From [Bacillus] selenitireducens MLS10 (GTDB taxonomy: Bacteria > Bacillota > Bacilli > Bacillales > Salisediminibacteriaceae): a DNA stretch of 64,000 nt. Below are positions 33,091-41,065 of this stretch, one piece after another. Location of the stretch: NCBI RefSeq assembly GCF_000093085.1, contig NC_014219.1, forward strand, positions 3,340,384-3,404,383. Direction: 5' to 3'. Positions within the stretch are counted from its first letter, which is position 1; the number at the start of each line of letters is the position of its first letter. The position numbers and the translations under genes are program-made. The notes beneath the pieces were generated by a model. That model did not search any database. It saw only the letters and a list, made by a program, of their open reading frames with translations, and was not told the DNA's origin.

Positions 33091-33313
33091 TGTTTTATTT
33101 CTGTTTTTATATATATATTTTGTTTCTGTTGGTTTTCAGTAATTATTTTGGATGAACCATAAGAAAAACAACGATAATCCAATATTAGACCGGATAATAT
33201 GTAGTTTTGTGTGGTTTATAGGATTTCTTGGTATTTTAGACACCGTATGTATCTCGTTACGCCTGTTTCGAGCACACTTTCTTAAAAGACATGATATGAA
33301 GACGTAAAGGCAA

Positions 33314-33358
33314 ACAAACCAGGCAGCCTCGCTCAAATGAGCAGGCTGCCTGGTTTGT
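33314..33358. terminator. Strong hairpin after the nucleoside hydrolase gene
   Basis: The arms ACAAACCAGGCAGCCT and its complement, extended inward by GCTC/GAGC after one bulged base, form a stem of about 20 bp. The T-tract on the minus strand is weak (TTGCCTTT), so termination is likely but not certain. Confidence 0.65.
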
Positions 33359-33386
33359 CTAATCGAATTTCATTTGATGAATACAT

Positions 33387-34403
33387 TCACCCGTGCTTTT
33401 CCTGCAGGATATAGCGCCGGTAATCGTCATAGGCGCCCGGGAAACAAAGCTTCATAAAGGCTTTCTTAAACGCGATGTTGTCGATGTCCATGTAGACGTT
33501 CGCATTGCGCGGGAGACCACTGTCAGCGAAAAGCGTCGCCTGCTTCTGCACAACAGTCTGGCCTTTACAGATCCCCTCAGTCTCAATCTGGAGGTTCGCG
33601 CCTCTCAGAATGTCGAACTCATCGGTCAGTTCCGGATCGATCGCCACCATGACCGTGACAAGGTCATGAATGATGACGCCTGTCTGTTTGATGAACTGCC
33701 AGTACATGTCCTGGTAGTGCTCGGCCATCTCACTGAGCATGCGCCCGGTCTCTCCGCACTCTTTCTTCAAAAAGAAGAGGTCGTCCAAGGTAAGCTTCGT
33801 CTGATGGGTGATGTCGAGGCCAATCATGTTGAACGTGACGTCTTCACCGATGGCGTACGTCTTTTGGACGGCGTCCGGGTCAAACCAGTAGTTGAACTCC
33901 GCTACCGGTGTCCGGTTGCCGCGGTGAACCCCGCCGCCCATGGACCAGATCGTCTTCACCTGCTTCATCGTCTCTTCGTCTTTCTCAATGGCAAGGGCGA
34001 GGTTCGTCATCGGCCCGAGCGAGATGATCTCCACCTCACCCGGGTGCGCCTTCACTGTCTCGAGGATGAAATCCACGGCGTGGGTATCACTTTTCTTGGA
34101 CGGGTCAGGTGTGAGCGTCACGCTGCCGAGGCCCCGCTCCCCGTGCACCGTCGTCTTCAGCTCGTAGCCTGATGCCTGATCGAGCTGCATTAAGGATCCC
34201 GTCGCCCCCGGATAAACGAGGCAGTCCGCGTCCATGAGATTGACGATCCCAAGGGCGTTTTCCACACAGGGCTCGAGGCCGACATTGCCGGCGACGACGG
34301 TGATGCCAATGACGTCAAAACCTGAATAAGACAGCGCTGCGATAATCGCGTATGTGTCGTCGATGCCAGGGTCCGTATCGATGATGATTTTCCGTTTTGT
34401 CAT
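33387..34403 (-). CDS. Nucleoside hydrolase (IunH/Rih family)
   Basis: A 338-residue nucleoside N-ribohydrolase. The calcium-binding motif is DTDPGIDD at 9-16, with the conserved AEFNYWFDPDAV and MGGGVHRGNRTP segments of the inosine-uridine hydrolase family. It splits nucleosides into ribose and base in the cytosol. It lies immediately upstream of the importer operon on the same strand but has its own Shine-Dalgarno (AAGGAG) and is separated by a strong hairpin, so it is probably a separate unit. It may feed ribose, or possibly 5-modified ribose from 5'-deoxyadenosine, to the neighbouring pathway; this is speculation. Confidence 0.85.
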   Translation of the reverse strand: MTKRKIIIDTDPGIDDTYAIIAALSYSGFDVIGITVVAGNVGLEPCVENALGIVNLMDADCLVYPGATGSLMQLDQASGYELKTTVHGERGLGSVTLTPDPSKKSDTHAVDFILETVKAHPGEVEIISLGPMTNLALAIEKDEETMKQVKTIWSMGGGVHRGNRTPVAEFNYWFDPDAVQKTYAIGEDVTFNMIGLDITHQTKLTLDDLFFLKKECGETGRMLSEMAEHYQDMYWQFIKQTGVIIHDLVTVMVAIDPELTDEFDILRGANLQIETEGICKGQTVVQKQATLFADSGLPRNANVYMDIDNIAFKKAFMKLCFPGAYDDYRRYILQEKHG

Positions 34404-34494
34404 AATGATGCTCCTTCTTTTCTGTAGTCGTGTATCCCGCTCTCAGTATAGACGATCAGACCCAAAACGTATAGACGCCTCAACAATAAAGAAT

Positions 34495-35184
34495 CTAGTG
34501 TTTCCCGGGAACGAAGCGATAGCCAAACCCGCGGACCGTCTGAATATATTCAGGACGATTCGGGGTCCGTTCGATTTTTCGCCGGAGATGACTGATATGC
34601 ACTTTCACCGTCTCCACATAACCTGTTGCATCCAAATTCCAGATCCGATCATACAGCTGTTCGTGTGTCCAGACCTGGTTAGGATGTTTCGCAAAATGCA
34701 GCAACAGCTTCATTTCTTTCGCCGTCAGGCTGATGGATTCCCCTTCCACTTCGCATTTACAGGCTTCGGGATCAATGACAAGATGCCCATAACGAAGTTT
34801 AGGGCCTTCAGACGAGGGGTTCATCGCATACATGCGGATATTGGCTTTGATCCGTGCTTCGAGCTCCTCAAAATCGAAGGGTTTCGTCATATAATCGTCT
34901 GCCCCCAGTTCAAAACAGGCCACCTTGTCCATCGTACTTCTCCTCACACTGAGAAAGATGACCGGTATCGACAGTTGGCTTCTTATTTCACGGCATACCT
35001 CGAGTCCATCCATGCCCGGCATCTCAATATCAAGAAGTATAAGATCCGGAACGGTATCCTGAATGAGCGAAAGGGCACGCTCTCCATCCTCAGCCAATAT
35101 GGTCCCGTAGCCTTTACTCTTCAGATACAGATCGGTCATTTCCCTGAGTCCCTGTTCATCGTCCACGATCATAATCGTCTGCAA
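34495..35184 (-). CDS. OmpR/PhoB-type response regulator
   Basis: A 229-residue two-domain response regulator. The receiver has acidic residues in IVDDEQ, the phosphorylated Asp in LILLDIEMPGMDG at about residue 51, and Lys in YMTKPFDFEEL. The C-terminal winged-helix domain ends VKVHISHLRRKIE then YIQTVRGFGYRFV. It overlaps the 3' end of the hybrid kinase gene by 29 bases, so the two form a cognate pair. The start is TTG 35184 with GGGAG about 11 bases upstream; an in-frame ATG at 35172 is less likely because it trims the first strand. Target genes are unknown. Confidence 0.9.
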   Translation of the reverse strand: MQTIMIVDDEQGLREMTDLYLKSKGYGTILAEDGERALSLIQDTVPDLILLDIEMPGMDGLEVCREIRSQLSIPVIFLSVRRSTMDKVACFELGADDYMTKPFDFEELEARIKANIRMYAMNPSSEGPKLRYGHLVIDPEACKCEVEGESISLTAKEMKLLLHFAKHPNQVWTHEQLYDRIWNLDATGYVETVKVHISHLRRKIERTPNRPEYIQTVRGFGYRFVPGKH

Positions 35185-38100
35185 GGTCTTTCAGCTCCCT
35201 TCGGTTGATCATCGGAACGGTGATGAAAAAGGAGGTGCCTTTTCCCTGCTCACTTGTCACGTCAACTTCTCCTCCGTGGCTCTCGATAATCTGTTTGACA
35301 ATGGCCAGTCCGAGCCCTGAGCCTTTCGGTTTAAACCCGCTGTGGTCCCCGGCCCTGTAAAACCGGTCAAACATAAAAGGAACGGCTTCTTTTGGAATCC
35401 CTGCCCCGTTATCGTGAATACCTATGACTAGCTTTCGTTCATTCAGATCCCACTCCGCTGTGATCCGGATTGTTCCGTCGTCCTCAGTCGTAAACTTGAC
35501 TGAATTTACGATCAGATTCGAAAGCACCTGATCCATCCTTTCGACATCAACGTGGCAGTACCATTCCCTTTTGTAAGGTTCAAACGCCCCGATTTCAGGC
35601 CCTTCGTAACGGCGATGATGCTGTGTGACTTCAAAGCGGCATGTTTCATCCACCTTCGTCAGCCAATCCGAAACAGAGAAAGTCTCTCTTTGCAGAATCT
35701 TATGATCCTGTTCAAAGCGGGCCAAATCGAAGAGGTCTGAAATCAACCGGTTCAAAATCTGGATTTTCTTTTCCACTTGCTGGTGATAGTACGGATCATC
35801 CATGGCAATCAGCCCCGCCCTGACGGATTGCATATAGCTGTGAATCAGCGCAACCGGCGTTCCCAGTTCATGTGCAATGTTCGAGAGGAGCTGCTTTCTG
35901 GCATCCTCCGCCGCAACAAGGCTCTTATTCGCTCTCGTCAGTGCCTCATTTGATGTTCCGAGAGCTTTCGTTCGTTCTGCCACCTTCTCCTCGAGTTCAA
36001 CGTTCAATGCCTTGAGTTCCTCATTCATCTTTTTGATCCGGATCAAGGTTCTCACTCTCGAAGTCAGTTCAAGACGTTCGCACGGTTTGACGAGATAATC
36101 ATTCGCTCCTGCTTCAAAGGCAATCACTTTGTCATCCAGCCCGCTCTTTGCCGTAAGCATCAGTATCGGCAGATCGACGAGGGAAAAATCTTCGCGGAGC
36201 GAGACACACACCTCATAGCCCGAGATCCCCGGCATCATCAAATCAAGAATGATGAGGTCGAAGGATTCCGCTGCGATGAAATCAAGCACCTCTTCTCCGC
36301 TCGACGCAAGGTGCGTCTCATAACCTTCAAGACTGAGCTGATTCGTCAGGACTTGCAGGTTGACCGGCTCATCATCGGCAATCAGGATTCGGGCTTTGGC
36401 GCTGCCCACCGTATATCGCTGCGTATTTCTCTCTGCAGGCGGGGCCGTATAGACCTCCGGAATCTCCGTCGCCTCTCTCACGTCTTCCGACTCTTGATGG
36501 ATTGGGAGTGCGAAGAAAAAGGATGCCCCTTCCTCGGTATCCGTATCCACCTCAAGCCGGCTGTCATGGAGCTCCAACAGCTGCTTTGTAATCGTCAGGC
36601 CGATCCCCGTTCCATCAGGCCGATGATCGGAAAGCTGATCGACCTGCACGAATGGATCGAAGATGGCGTCCCGCTCTTGTTTCGGAATGCCTATCCCCGT
36701 GTCTGACACTCGGACAGTCACAAACTTGCCTGCCGCTTTTGCAGAAAGAGTGATCCTTCCTTTTTCCGTAAACTTAATGGCATTTCCCACGAGGTTGTAC
36801 AGCACCTGCTGGATCCGGTTCGGATCCGCTTTTACCCTCGGGAGATCATCGGGCATGTCGATCTGCATGAGAACCGGTTTCCCGGCAATCAACGGGCCTG
36901 TCACCGCGGTCACAAAAGACGCCAAATGCTTCACGTCAACTGCTTTCACATCGAGGCGGAGGGAACCGTGCTTCAGTTTGGAAAAATCCAAAATATCGTT
37001 AATCAGATGTGCGAGCCGGTTCCCGCTCGCCACAATCGTATCAAGCTGATCTTTCATGTCTTCAGGAGGCTCTCCCGCTGCACCTTCTTTCAGAGACTCG
37101 GCAATCCCGATCATGCCGTATAGCGGAGTCCTCAGTTCATGGGAAGTCACCGCAAGAAACTCATTCTTCAGGGCATCCGCTTTCCTGAGGTTTTCCAGTG
37201 CTTCTTGCTGACTTTCTCTCGCTTCTTCTTCCGCCGCGGCTTTCTCCTCTCGCATAATCTGTATTTTATCCGCCAAAGCCAAACTTAGCAGCACAACCTC
37301 CGCCGTCATTGCCCCCTGCCCCGCATACTCTGCGAACAGGGAATACGGAATTACCGCGGCCCGTTCAAGAATCGTCACTGTCACGCCGCTCAAAAAAATC
37401 AGCCAGCCGAGAAAGAAAAAACGCGCCTGCCTCACTCCGCGGATCAGGGACCGGAATGCCGTGATCAGGACCGTGACAAAGGTTGCTAAAGCCCCTGCAA
37501 TCATGAGATTCAATGCCGGAATATGGGCGACAAACAAGAGCGCGATCACGACGCCGTGCCAAATGATCAAAAAGAATGCCATCTTTAAAAAGTACGGAAA
37601 ATGTCGGTCCGTCTCCAAAAATGAGCGCGTGAAAAGCAGAATGAAAATGCTGCCGAGGCTGACCCAGAAAGGTGTGGAGATCAGGTTCCATCCCGGACTC
37701 TCCGGCCAGAGGTACTGAAACCCGACACCGTTGATTGAGATCTTACCCATCAATGTACAAAACATGGCAAGCACATAGTAGAGATAACTTCTGATCTTAA
37801 GACTGACAAACAAAAACAGATTGTACAGGATCATCACACCGACGATGCCATAGAAGATTCCAAGAAGAATCAGGTCCTGCTGCATCCGCTCCGTCTGATA
37901 GCGCGGCGTCTGGAGGGTGATCGGCGGGTGCAGATCACCCCCGCCTTTCGCACGGATCAGGTAGTGGGCCGTCTCGCTTTGCCCGACCGTCACAGGAAAG
38001 AGAAAATGCCGGTGTCTGACTTCCCGGTGATCAAAGGGGAACCCGACTGCTCCTGTCTCATAGAGTGGCACAGGTGTTTGATCCTCCACCTCGTAGACAG

Positions 38101-38440
38101 CCAGCTCGTAAATCAGCGGAAAGGCAAATTCAATCAGCCAGTCATCCTGATCGGATTGATTTTCAACCTGAACAGACAGCCAGGTCGCCGTCTTAAAAAA
38201 GCCGGACCGCTGATCCACCTCGCTGCTCTGGACAAACTCATTCCCAGAAAGGGCTTCGAGCGCATCCTCAGGCGTCATCGTACGTGAACGGTCTTTATAC
38301 ATCATCATGGACGGATAGAGATCGAGTCGCTCTGTATGGTCATTGAGTATGTATCGCTCATCCTCTGCCATCACGAATGCGGGCAAACTGAACAGGATCG
38401 CGATCAGTATAGCCTGGACTGTTATTCTGATGCATCGCAC
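35156..38440 (-). CDS. Double hybrid sensor histidine kinase with 7TMR-DISM sensor
   Basis: About 1,094 residues. In order: signal peptide (ITVQAILIAILFSLPAFVMA), extracellular 7TMR-DISM domain of about 170 residues, seven membrane helices (about 185-390), coiled coil, HisKA with SHELRTPLYGM, HATPase (FTEKGRITLSA, DTGIGIPKQE, GTGIGLTI), a receiver (IADDEPVNLQVL, Asp in LIILDLMMPG), a second coiled coil, a second HisKA with AHELGTPVALIHSY and a second HATPase (DNGAGIPKEAV, GSGLGLAIVKQ). The last part probably phosphorylates the linked OmpR-type regulator. GTG 38440 and GTG 38449 are the plausible starts, as no ATG fits. The signal sensed is unknown. Confidence 0.85.
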   Translation of the reverse strand: MRCIRITVQAILIAILFSLPAFVMAEDERYILNDHTERLDLYPSMMMYKDRSRTMTPEDALEALSGNEFVQSSEVDQRSGFFKTATWLSVQVENQSDQDDWLIEFAFPLIYELAVYEVEDQTPVPLYETGAVGFPFDHREVRHRHFLFPVTVGQSETAHYLIRAKGGGDLHPPITLQTPRYQTERMQQDLILLGIFYGIVGVMILYNLFLFVSLKIRSYLYYVLAMFCTLMGKISINGVGFQYLWPESPGWNLISTPFWVSLGSIFILLFTRSFLETDRHFPYFLKMAFFLIIWHGVVIALLFVAHIPALNLMIAGALATFVTVLITAFRSLIRGVRQARFFFLGWLIFLSGVTVTILERAAVIPYSLFAEYAGQGAMTAEVVLLSLALADKIQIMREEKAAAEEEARESQQEALENLRKADALKNEFLAVTSHELRTPLYGMIGIAESLKEGAAGEPPEDMKDQLDTIVASGNRLAHLINDILDFSKLKHGSLRLDVKAVDVKHLASFVTAVTGPLIAGKPVLMQIDMPDDLPRVKADPNRIQQVLYNLVGNAIKFTEKGRITLSAKAAGKFVTVRVSDTGIGIPKQERDAIFDPFVQVDQLSDHRPDGTGIGLTITKQLLELHDSRLEVDTDTEEGASFFFALPIHQESEDVREATEIPEVYTAPPAERNTQRYTVGSAKARILIADDEPVNLQVLTNQLSLEGYETHLASSGEEVLDFIAAESFDLIILDLMMPGISGYEVCVSLREDFSLVDLPILMLTAKSGLDDKVIAFEAGANDYLVKPCERLELTSRVRTLIRIKKMNEELKALNVELEEKVAERTKALGTSNEALTRANKSLVAAEDARKQLLSNIAHELGTPVALIHSYMQSVRAGLIAMDDPYYHQQVEKKIQILNRLISDLFDLARFEQDHKILQRETFSVSDWLTKVDETCRFEVTQHHRRYEGPEIGAFEPYKREWYCHVDVERMDQVLSNLIVNSVKFTTEDDGTIRITAEWDLNERKLVIGIHDNGAGIPKEAVPFMFDRFYRAGDHSGFKPKGSGLGLAIVKQIIESHGGEVDVTSEQGKGTSFFITVPMINRRELKDLADDYDRGR

Positions 38441-38488
38441 GTCATTCACCTGCCGCTTCGTTCGATTCAACGTTCTGTCTATCCTTCT

Positions 38489-38515
38489 ATTATACTGATT
38501 AAAGTAAATATTTAC
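38489..38515 (-). promoter_or_regulatory. Putative promoter and palindrome upstream of the hybrid kinase
   Basis: A minus-strand TATAAT at 38489-38494 lies about 45 bases before the kinase start. A perfect 12-base palindrome GTAAATATTTAC at 38504-38515 covers the place of the -35 box, which is otherwise poor, so an activator or repressor may bind here. Confidence 0.4.
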
Positions 38516-38540
38516 ATCATTTTGTGAAAGAAATGAAAAA

Positions 38541-38573
38541 TCAGGGCTGTGAGGATCACCCTCGCAGCCCTGA
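38541..38573 (-). terminator. Terminator after the DUF4870 gene
   Basis: A stem of about 14 bp (TCAGGGCTG with CAGCCCTGA, inner GAGG/CCTC) is followed on the minus strand by TTTTTCATTTC. Confidence 0.82.
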
Positions 38574-38647
38574 TTGAGAAGCAACCGTTACTTGTTCATA
38601 TCCGCCACCTGCTGCATGGCAATGTTGCCTGCCACAGGGAACTTAAA

Positions 38648-38977
38648 TCAGCTTCCCTGATACGCTTTTACCATGCAGTAGATCCAGATGATAAACCCGA
38701 CCGGTGCGATGAGAAGGGAAATCAGCCAACCGATCAACGGGATAAAGCCGACCACCATGCTCACAACGAACAGTCCGAGCCAGATAAAGATCGACTGAAG
38801 CGCGTGATACTTAACGAATTTACTGTCTTTTTCGAGGACGAATAATAAGATGCCTGAAATAAAACCGAATGCATACGCAAGTAATCCTGCGAGATTCTGA
38901 TCGAGCCCGGTAGAGCTTTTTCCGCCCCCGTCCTCCCTGAATACACCCTGTGGATCTGTTTGCACTTTGTCAGTCAT
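38648..38977 (-). CDS. DUF4870 small membrane protein
   Basis: A 109-residue protein with three hydrophobic segments. The pattern NLAGLLAYAFGFISGILLFV then LEKDSKFVKYHALQSIF and IWIYCMVKAYQG is that of DUF4870 (Tic20-like) proteins, which are common small membrane proteins of unknown function. A hydrophilic N-terminus of about 25 residues precedes the domain. ATG 38977 is chosen because AGGAGG lies 8 bases upstream; an earlier frame to 39037 lacks such a site. It is monocistronic with its own terminator. Confidence 0.85.
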   Translation of the reverse strand: MTDKVQTDPQGVFREDGGGKSSTGLDQNLAGLLAYAFGFISGILLFVLEKDSKFVKYHALQSIFIWLGLFVVSMVVGFIPLIGWLISLLIAPVGFIIWIYCMVKAYQGS

Positions 38978-39200
38978 TTCTGTTTCCTCCTTTTTCGTGA
39001 TTTGATGATGATTTATTACTTTCATCATAACGCGCAAACGTTAAATCCAAGTTAAGCTTTGTATAAACAGTGAGTATTGTTTTTATTTTCAAAAATTTCT
39101 TGATACTTAACGCTACCTTAACCTTCACCTGCTAAACTTTGTCAATAACTGACGGATAGAAGTCATTTTTAAAGATAAACTACTAAAAGGAGTGAGCAGA

Positions 39201-39788
39201 ATGATGAAAAAAGCATGGTGGATCATTGCCGGGACGCTCGTTTTAAGTGCATGCGGAAGCATCACGATCCCCGGAGACGATGACAGTGAGGTAAGCATTG
39301 ATTTCGTCGGAATGGCTAGGGGCGACACAGAAGATGCCATAACCGTGACAGATGGGGAGGGAACCAGTCAATCGGTCGGGTTCAGTGTGGATGATGACGG
39401 TTTTTCCATGTCAGGAACAGGAGAAGACGGTGAAGAAACGTTCTCTTTTGGCAGCGGCGTTGCAACGGAACTGCATGAGGATTTCCCGGAAGATATCCCG
39501 TTTCCGGACAGCGCACAGTTTGTTGGCAATCAGCGCGTGGCCGATGGGCAGGAAGTGATGTTTACCGTGCAGTACCTGTTCAGTGAGGATGCAAAAGAGG
39601 TTTATGACCTCTACCGTGATTACGTCTCTTCACAAGGCTATGAGTCCATTCAGGAAATGGAGAGTGACGTCAACTACAGCGTCATGGGTGTCTCACCGGA
39701 CGCTTCTCACAATGCCTCCTTTTCCCTGACGCACTATGCGGAAGACGAAGAGAACATGGCTATTGTGATCGTGATTATTGAAAACTGA
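39201..39788 (+). CDS. Hypothetical secreted lipoprotein
   Basis: A 195-residue protein with a lipoprotein signal (KKAWWIIAGTLVLSAC, lipobox LSAC). The mature part is acidic, starts with a Gly, Asp and Ser-rich region (GDDDSEV, DDDGFSMSGTGEDGEE) and ends with an alpha/beta-looking domain (IPFPDSAQFVGNQRVADGQE, VYDLYRDYVSSQGYES, then FSLTHYAED). It resembles short Bacillus lipoproteins in which a segment with a YEDYLKEKGYE-like motif compares predicted fluctuations in envelope sensors, but I do not recognise a named family. AAAGGAG lies 8 bases before ATG 39201. It is convergent with the small acidic lipoprotein cluster. Confidence 0.7.
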   Translation: MMKKAWWIIAGTLVLSACGSITIPGDDDSEVSIDFVGMARGDTEDAITVTDGEGTSQSVGFSVDDDGFSMSGTGEDGEETFSFGSGVATELHEDFPEDIPFPDSAQFVGNQRVADGQEVMFTVQYLFSEDAKEVYDLYRDYVSSQGYESIQEMESDVNYSVMGVSPDASHNASFSLTHYAEDEENMAIVIVIIEN

Positions 39789-39801
39789 TCAAATTGGACA
39801 A

Positions 39802-39831
39802 AAAGAGGCCGGGACATGCCCCGGCCTCTTT
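39802..39831. terminator. Bidirectional terminator between convergent lipoprotein genes
   Basis: A perfect 12-bp stem (AAAGAGGCCGGG with CCCGGCCTCTTT) and 6-base loop, with T-rich flanks on both strands. Confidence 0.88.
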
Positions 39832-39841
39832 CCTATCTTAC

Positions 39842-40120
39842 TTATTCGACGACGGAATCATCCTCTTCATCAAGGTCTGTTTCCATATCGTCATTGTCAT
39901 AATCGCCGTCTTCCGGCTCATTGAACTCCTCTTCGTTCACGTCGAGGTCCGTGCCGTTTTCTTCGTTCTCTGCATCGATTTCCACGTTTTCTTCCGTATC
40001 GAGGTTGTTGTCGAACCCGTTATTTTCTGTATTGAGGTTGCCGTCATCGTTGCCGCATGCCGCGAGCATCCCTACAGACAACAGACCTGCCATTGCGGAT
40101 AAACTGATTTTTTTCTTCAT
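39842..40120 (-). CDS. Small acidic lipoprotein, paralogue A
   Basis: A 92-residue lipoprotein. After KKKISLSAMAGLLSVGMLAAC (lipobox LAAC) the mature chain of about 70 residues is almost only Asp, Glu, Asn and hydrophobic spacers (NLNTENNGFDNNLDTEENVE, DYDNDDMETDLDEEDD) and is probably disordered at the outer membrane face. AGGAGG lies 9 bases before ATG 40120. It is the first of three minus-strand small lipoprotein genes, each with its own strong ribosome binding site. A role in cation binding or wall surface charge at high pH or salt is possible but not shown. Confidence 0.7.
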   Translation of the reverse strand: MKKKISLSAMAGLLSVGMLAACGNDDGNLNTENNGFDNNLDTEENVEIDAENEENGTDLDVNEEEFNEPEDGDYDNDDMETDLDEEDDSVVE

Positions 40121-40437
40121 TCTGAACATCCTCCTAATCGTTATGTTTCAAAGTGGTCTTTCAAGGTTGTCCTTGCAACCTGTGATCATCTTACACCCGG
40201 ACAACTTTTGTCACAATGGGATTTACGCCTTTTACGTACTGTTTCACTGTTTTTGGATAATGTTGTGTGAAAGTACCGCATTACTGCTTAACATGTCCGT
40301 GTTTGTGCGTAACATCCCCCCCTTCCTCTCATCCGGCTACGGCATACGTAAAACCGCACCCTGCCTATGCAGGATGCGGTTATGATAAAAGGGGATTGTC
40401 ATTTTACACATGTTCAAACAAAAGCGGGGGCTCCAGC
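40121..40437. other. 317-base gap between small lipoprotein genes
   Basis: No open frame with a ribosome binding site is seen. The right part holds a hairpin (40352-40381); otherwise it is T-rich, non-coding sequence that probably contains the promoter of the lipoprotein gene to its left. Confidence 0.55.
40352..40381. terminator. Hairpin downstream of the second small lipoprotein gene
   Basis: The stem AACCGCA-CCTGC with GCAGG-TGCGGTT has one mismatch and a 4-base loop. It is placed after the minus-strand gene ending at 40438, but a T-tract is weak, so its role as terminator is tentative. Confidence 0.5.
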
Positions 40438-40605
40438 TTACATGTCGTCGTTCATTGGATCGTTATCTTCCATCATTGGATCATTATCTTCCATCATTGG
40501 ATCATTATCCAAGTTGTCGTCGAGGTCATCAACGTTCCCGCAGGCCCCTAAAAATCCGACTGTCAGCATCCCTGAGAGCATAGTCAATAGCAGTTTCTTC
40601 TTCAT
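40438..40605 (-). CDS. Small acidic lipoprotein, paralogue B, with internal repeats
   Basis: A 55-residue lipoprotein: KKKLLLTMLSGMLTVGFLGAC (lipobox LGAC), then NVDDLDDNLDNDP and a tandem MMEDNDP repeat ending NDPMNDDM. Residues around the lipid Cys (GACGNVDDL) match paralogue C almost exactly. A 21-base repeat encodes the MEDNDPM unit. AGGAGG lies 9 bases before ATG 40605. Function unknown; the mature peptide is only about 35 residues and strongly acidic. Confidence 0.7.
   Translation of the reverse strand: MKKKLLLTMLSGMLTVGFLGACGNVDDLDDNLDNDPMMEDNDPMMEDNDPMNDDM
40453..40510. repeat. 21-base tandem repeat inside the small lipoprotein gene
   Basis: Units of 21 bases (CATTGGATCATTATCTTCCA plus one base) occur about 2.75 times at 40453, 40474 and 40495 with one substitution. 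They encode repeated MEDNDPM and so can expand or shrink without frameshift. Confidence 0.85.
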
Positions 40606-40669
40606 GAGTTCATTCCTCCTAGAATTTTCAAGATTATTTTTCACGTTCTCTCCACATTACCTGGTCATC

Positions 40670-40816
40670 TTACATATCATCGTTCATCGGGTCATTGTTT
40701 TCCATCATTGGATCGTCATTCAAATCATCATTCAGATCATCAACGTTGCCGCACGCGCCCATGACACCTAACGCCAACATGCTTGAAAACAATCCGATCA
40801 GTGCTTTCTTTTTCAT
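40670..40816 (-). CDS. Small acidic lipoprotein, paralogue C
   Basis: A 48-residue lipoprotein: KKKALIGLFSSMLALGVMGAC (lipobox MGAC), then GNVDDLNDDLNDDPMMENND and PMNDDM. It is a close paralogue of the neighbour ending at 40438, with one copy of the MMENNDP unit instead of two or three. AGGAGG lies 9 bases before ATG 40816. It is too short for most gene finders, but the identical signal-lipobox-acidic layout, the shared C-terminus and the ideal ribosome binding site support it as real. Confidence 0.7.
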   Translation of the reverse strand: MKKKALIGLFSSMLALGVMGACGNVDDLNDDLNDDPMMENNDPMNDDM

Positions 40817-41010
40817 CGTATGCATCCTCCTTTTTGGTTTTTGCCAGATGAGTTCGACAGCTCTTCTCGATTCGCGGTGATTCACGATGATCTCTCATCG
40901 TCTGTTAGTCTATTTCACGTTAGGGGGTCTGTAAAACCCTCTTGCCGGTTTTTAGATATTCTACCATTGCCTTTACATATTCTCCGGCAATTCTGTCATC
41001 TGACTGACAT

Positions 41011-41053
41011 AAAACAGCCACCTGCAAGGTAAGGGGGTACCTGCAGGTGGCTG
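41011..41053 (-). terminator. Terminator after fabZ
   Basis: CAGCCACCTGCA pairs with TGCAGGTGGCTG, extended inward by GGTA/TACC after one bulge, and TTTT follows on the minus strand. Confidence 0.82.
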
Positions 41054-41065
41054 GACGTACTCGCT

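Larger units (their letters stand above)
33009..33386. other. 378-base gap between importer operon and nucleoside hydrolase
   Basis: This gap holds the importer promoter, the cre site and a strong hairpin near its right end. The middle (about 33100-33300) is AT-rich with no open frame that has a ribosome binding site, and no RNA gene is recognised in it. Confidence 0.6.

Noticed and set aside
40453-40510. CRISPR-like repeat array
   Set aside because: Units are 21 bases with no spacers between them, lie in frame inside a small lipoprotein gene, and encode an amino-acid repeat.
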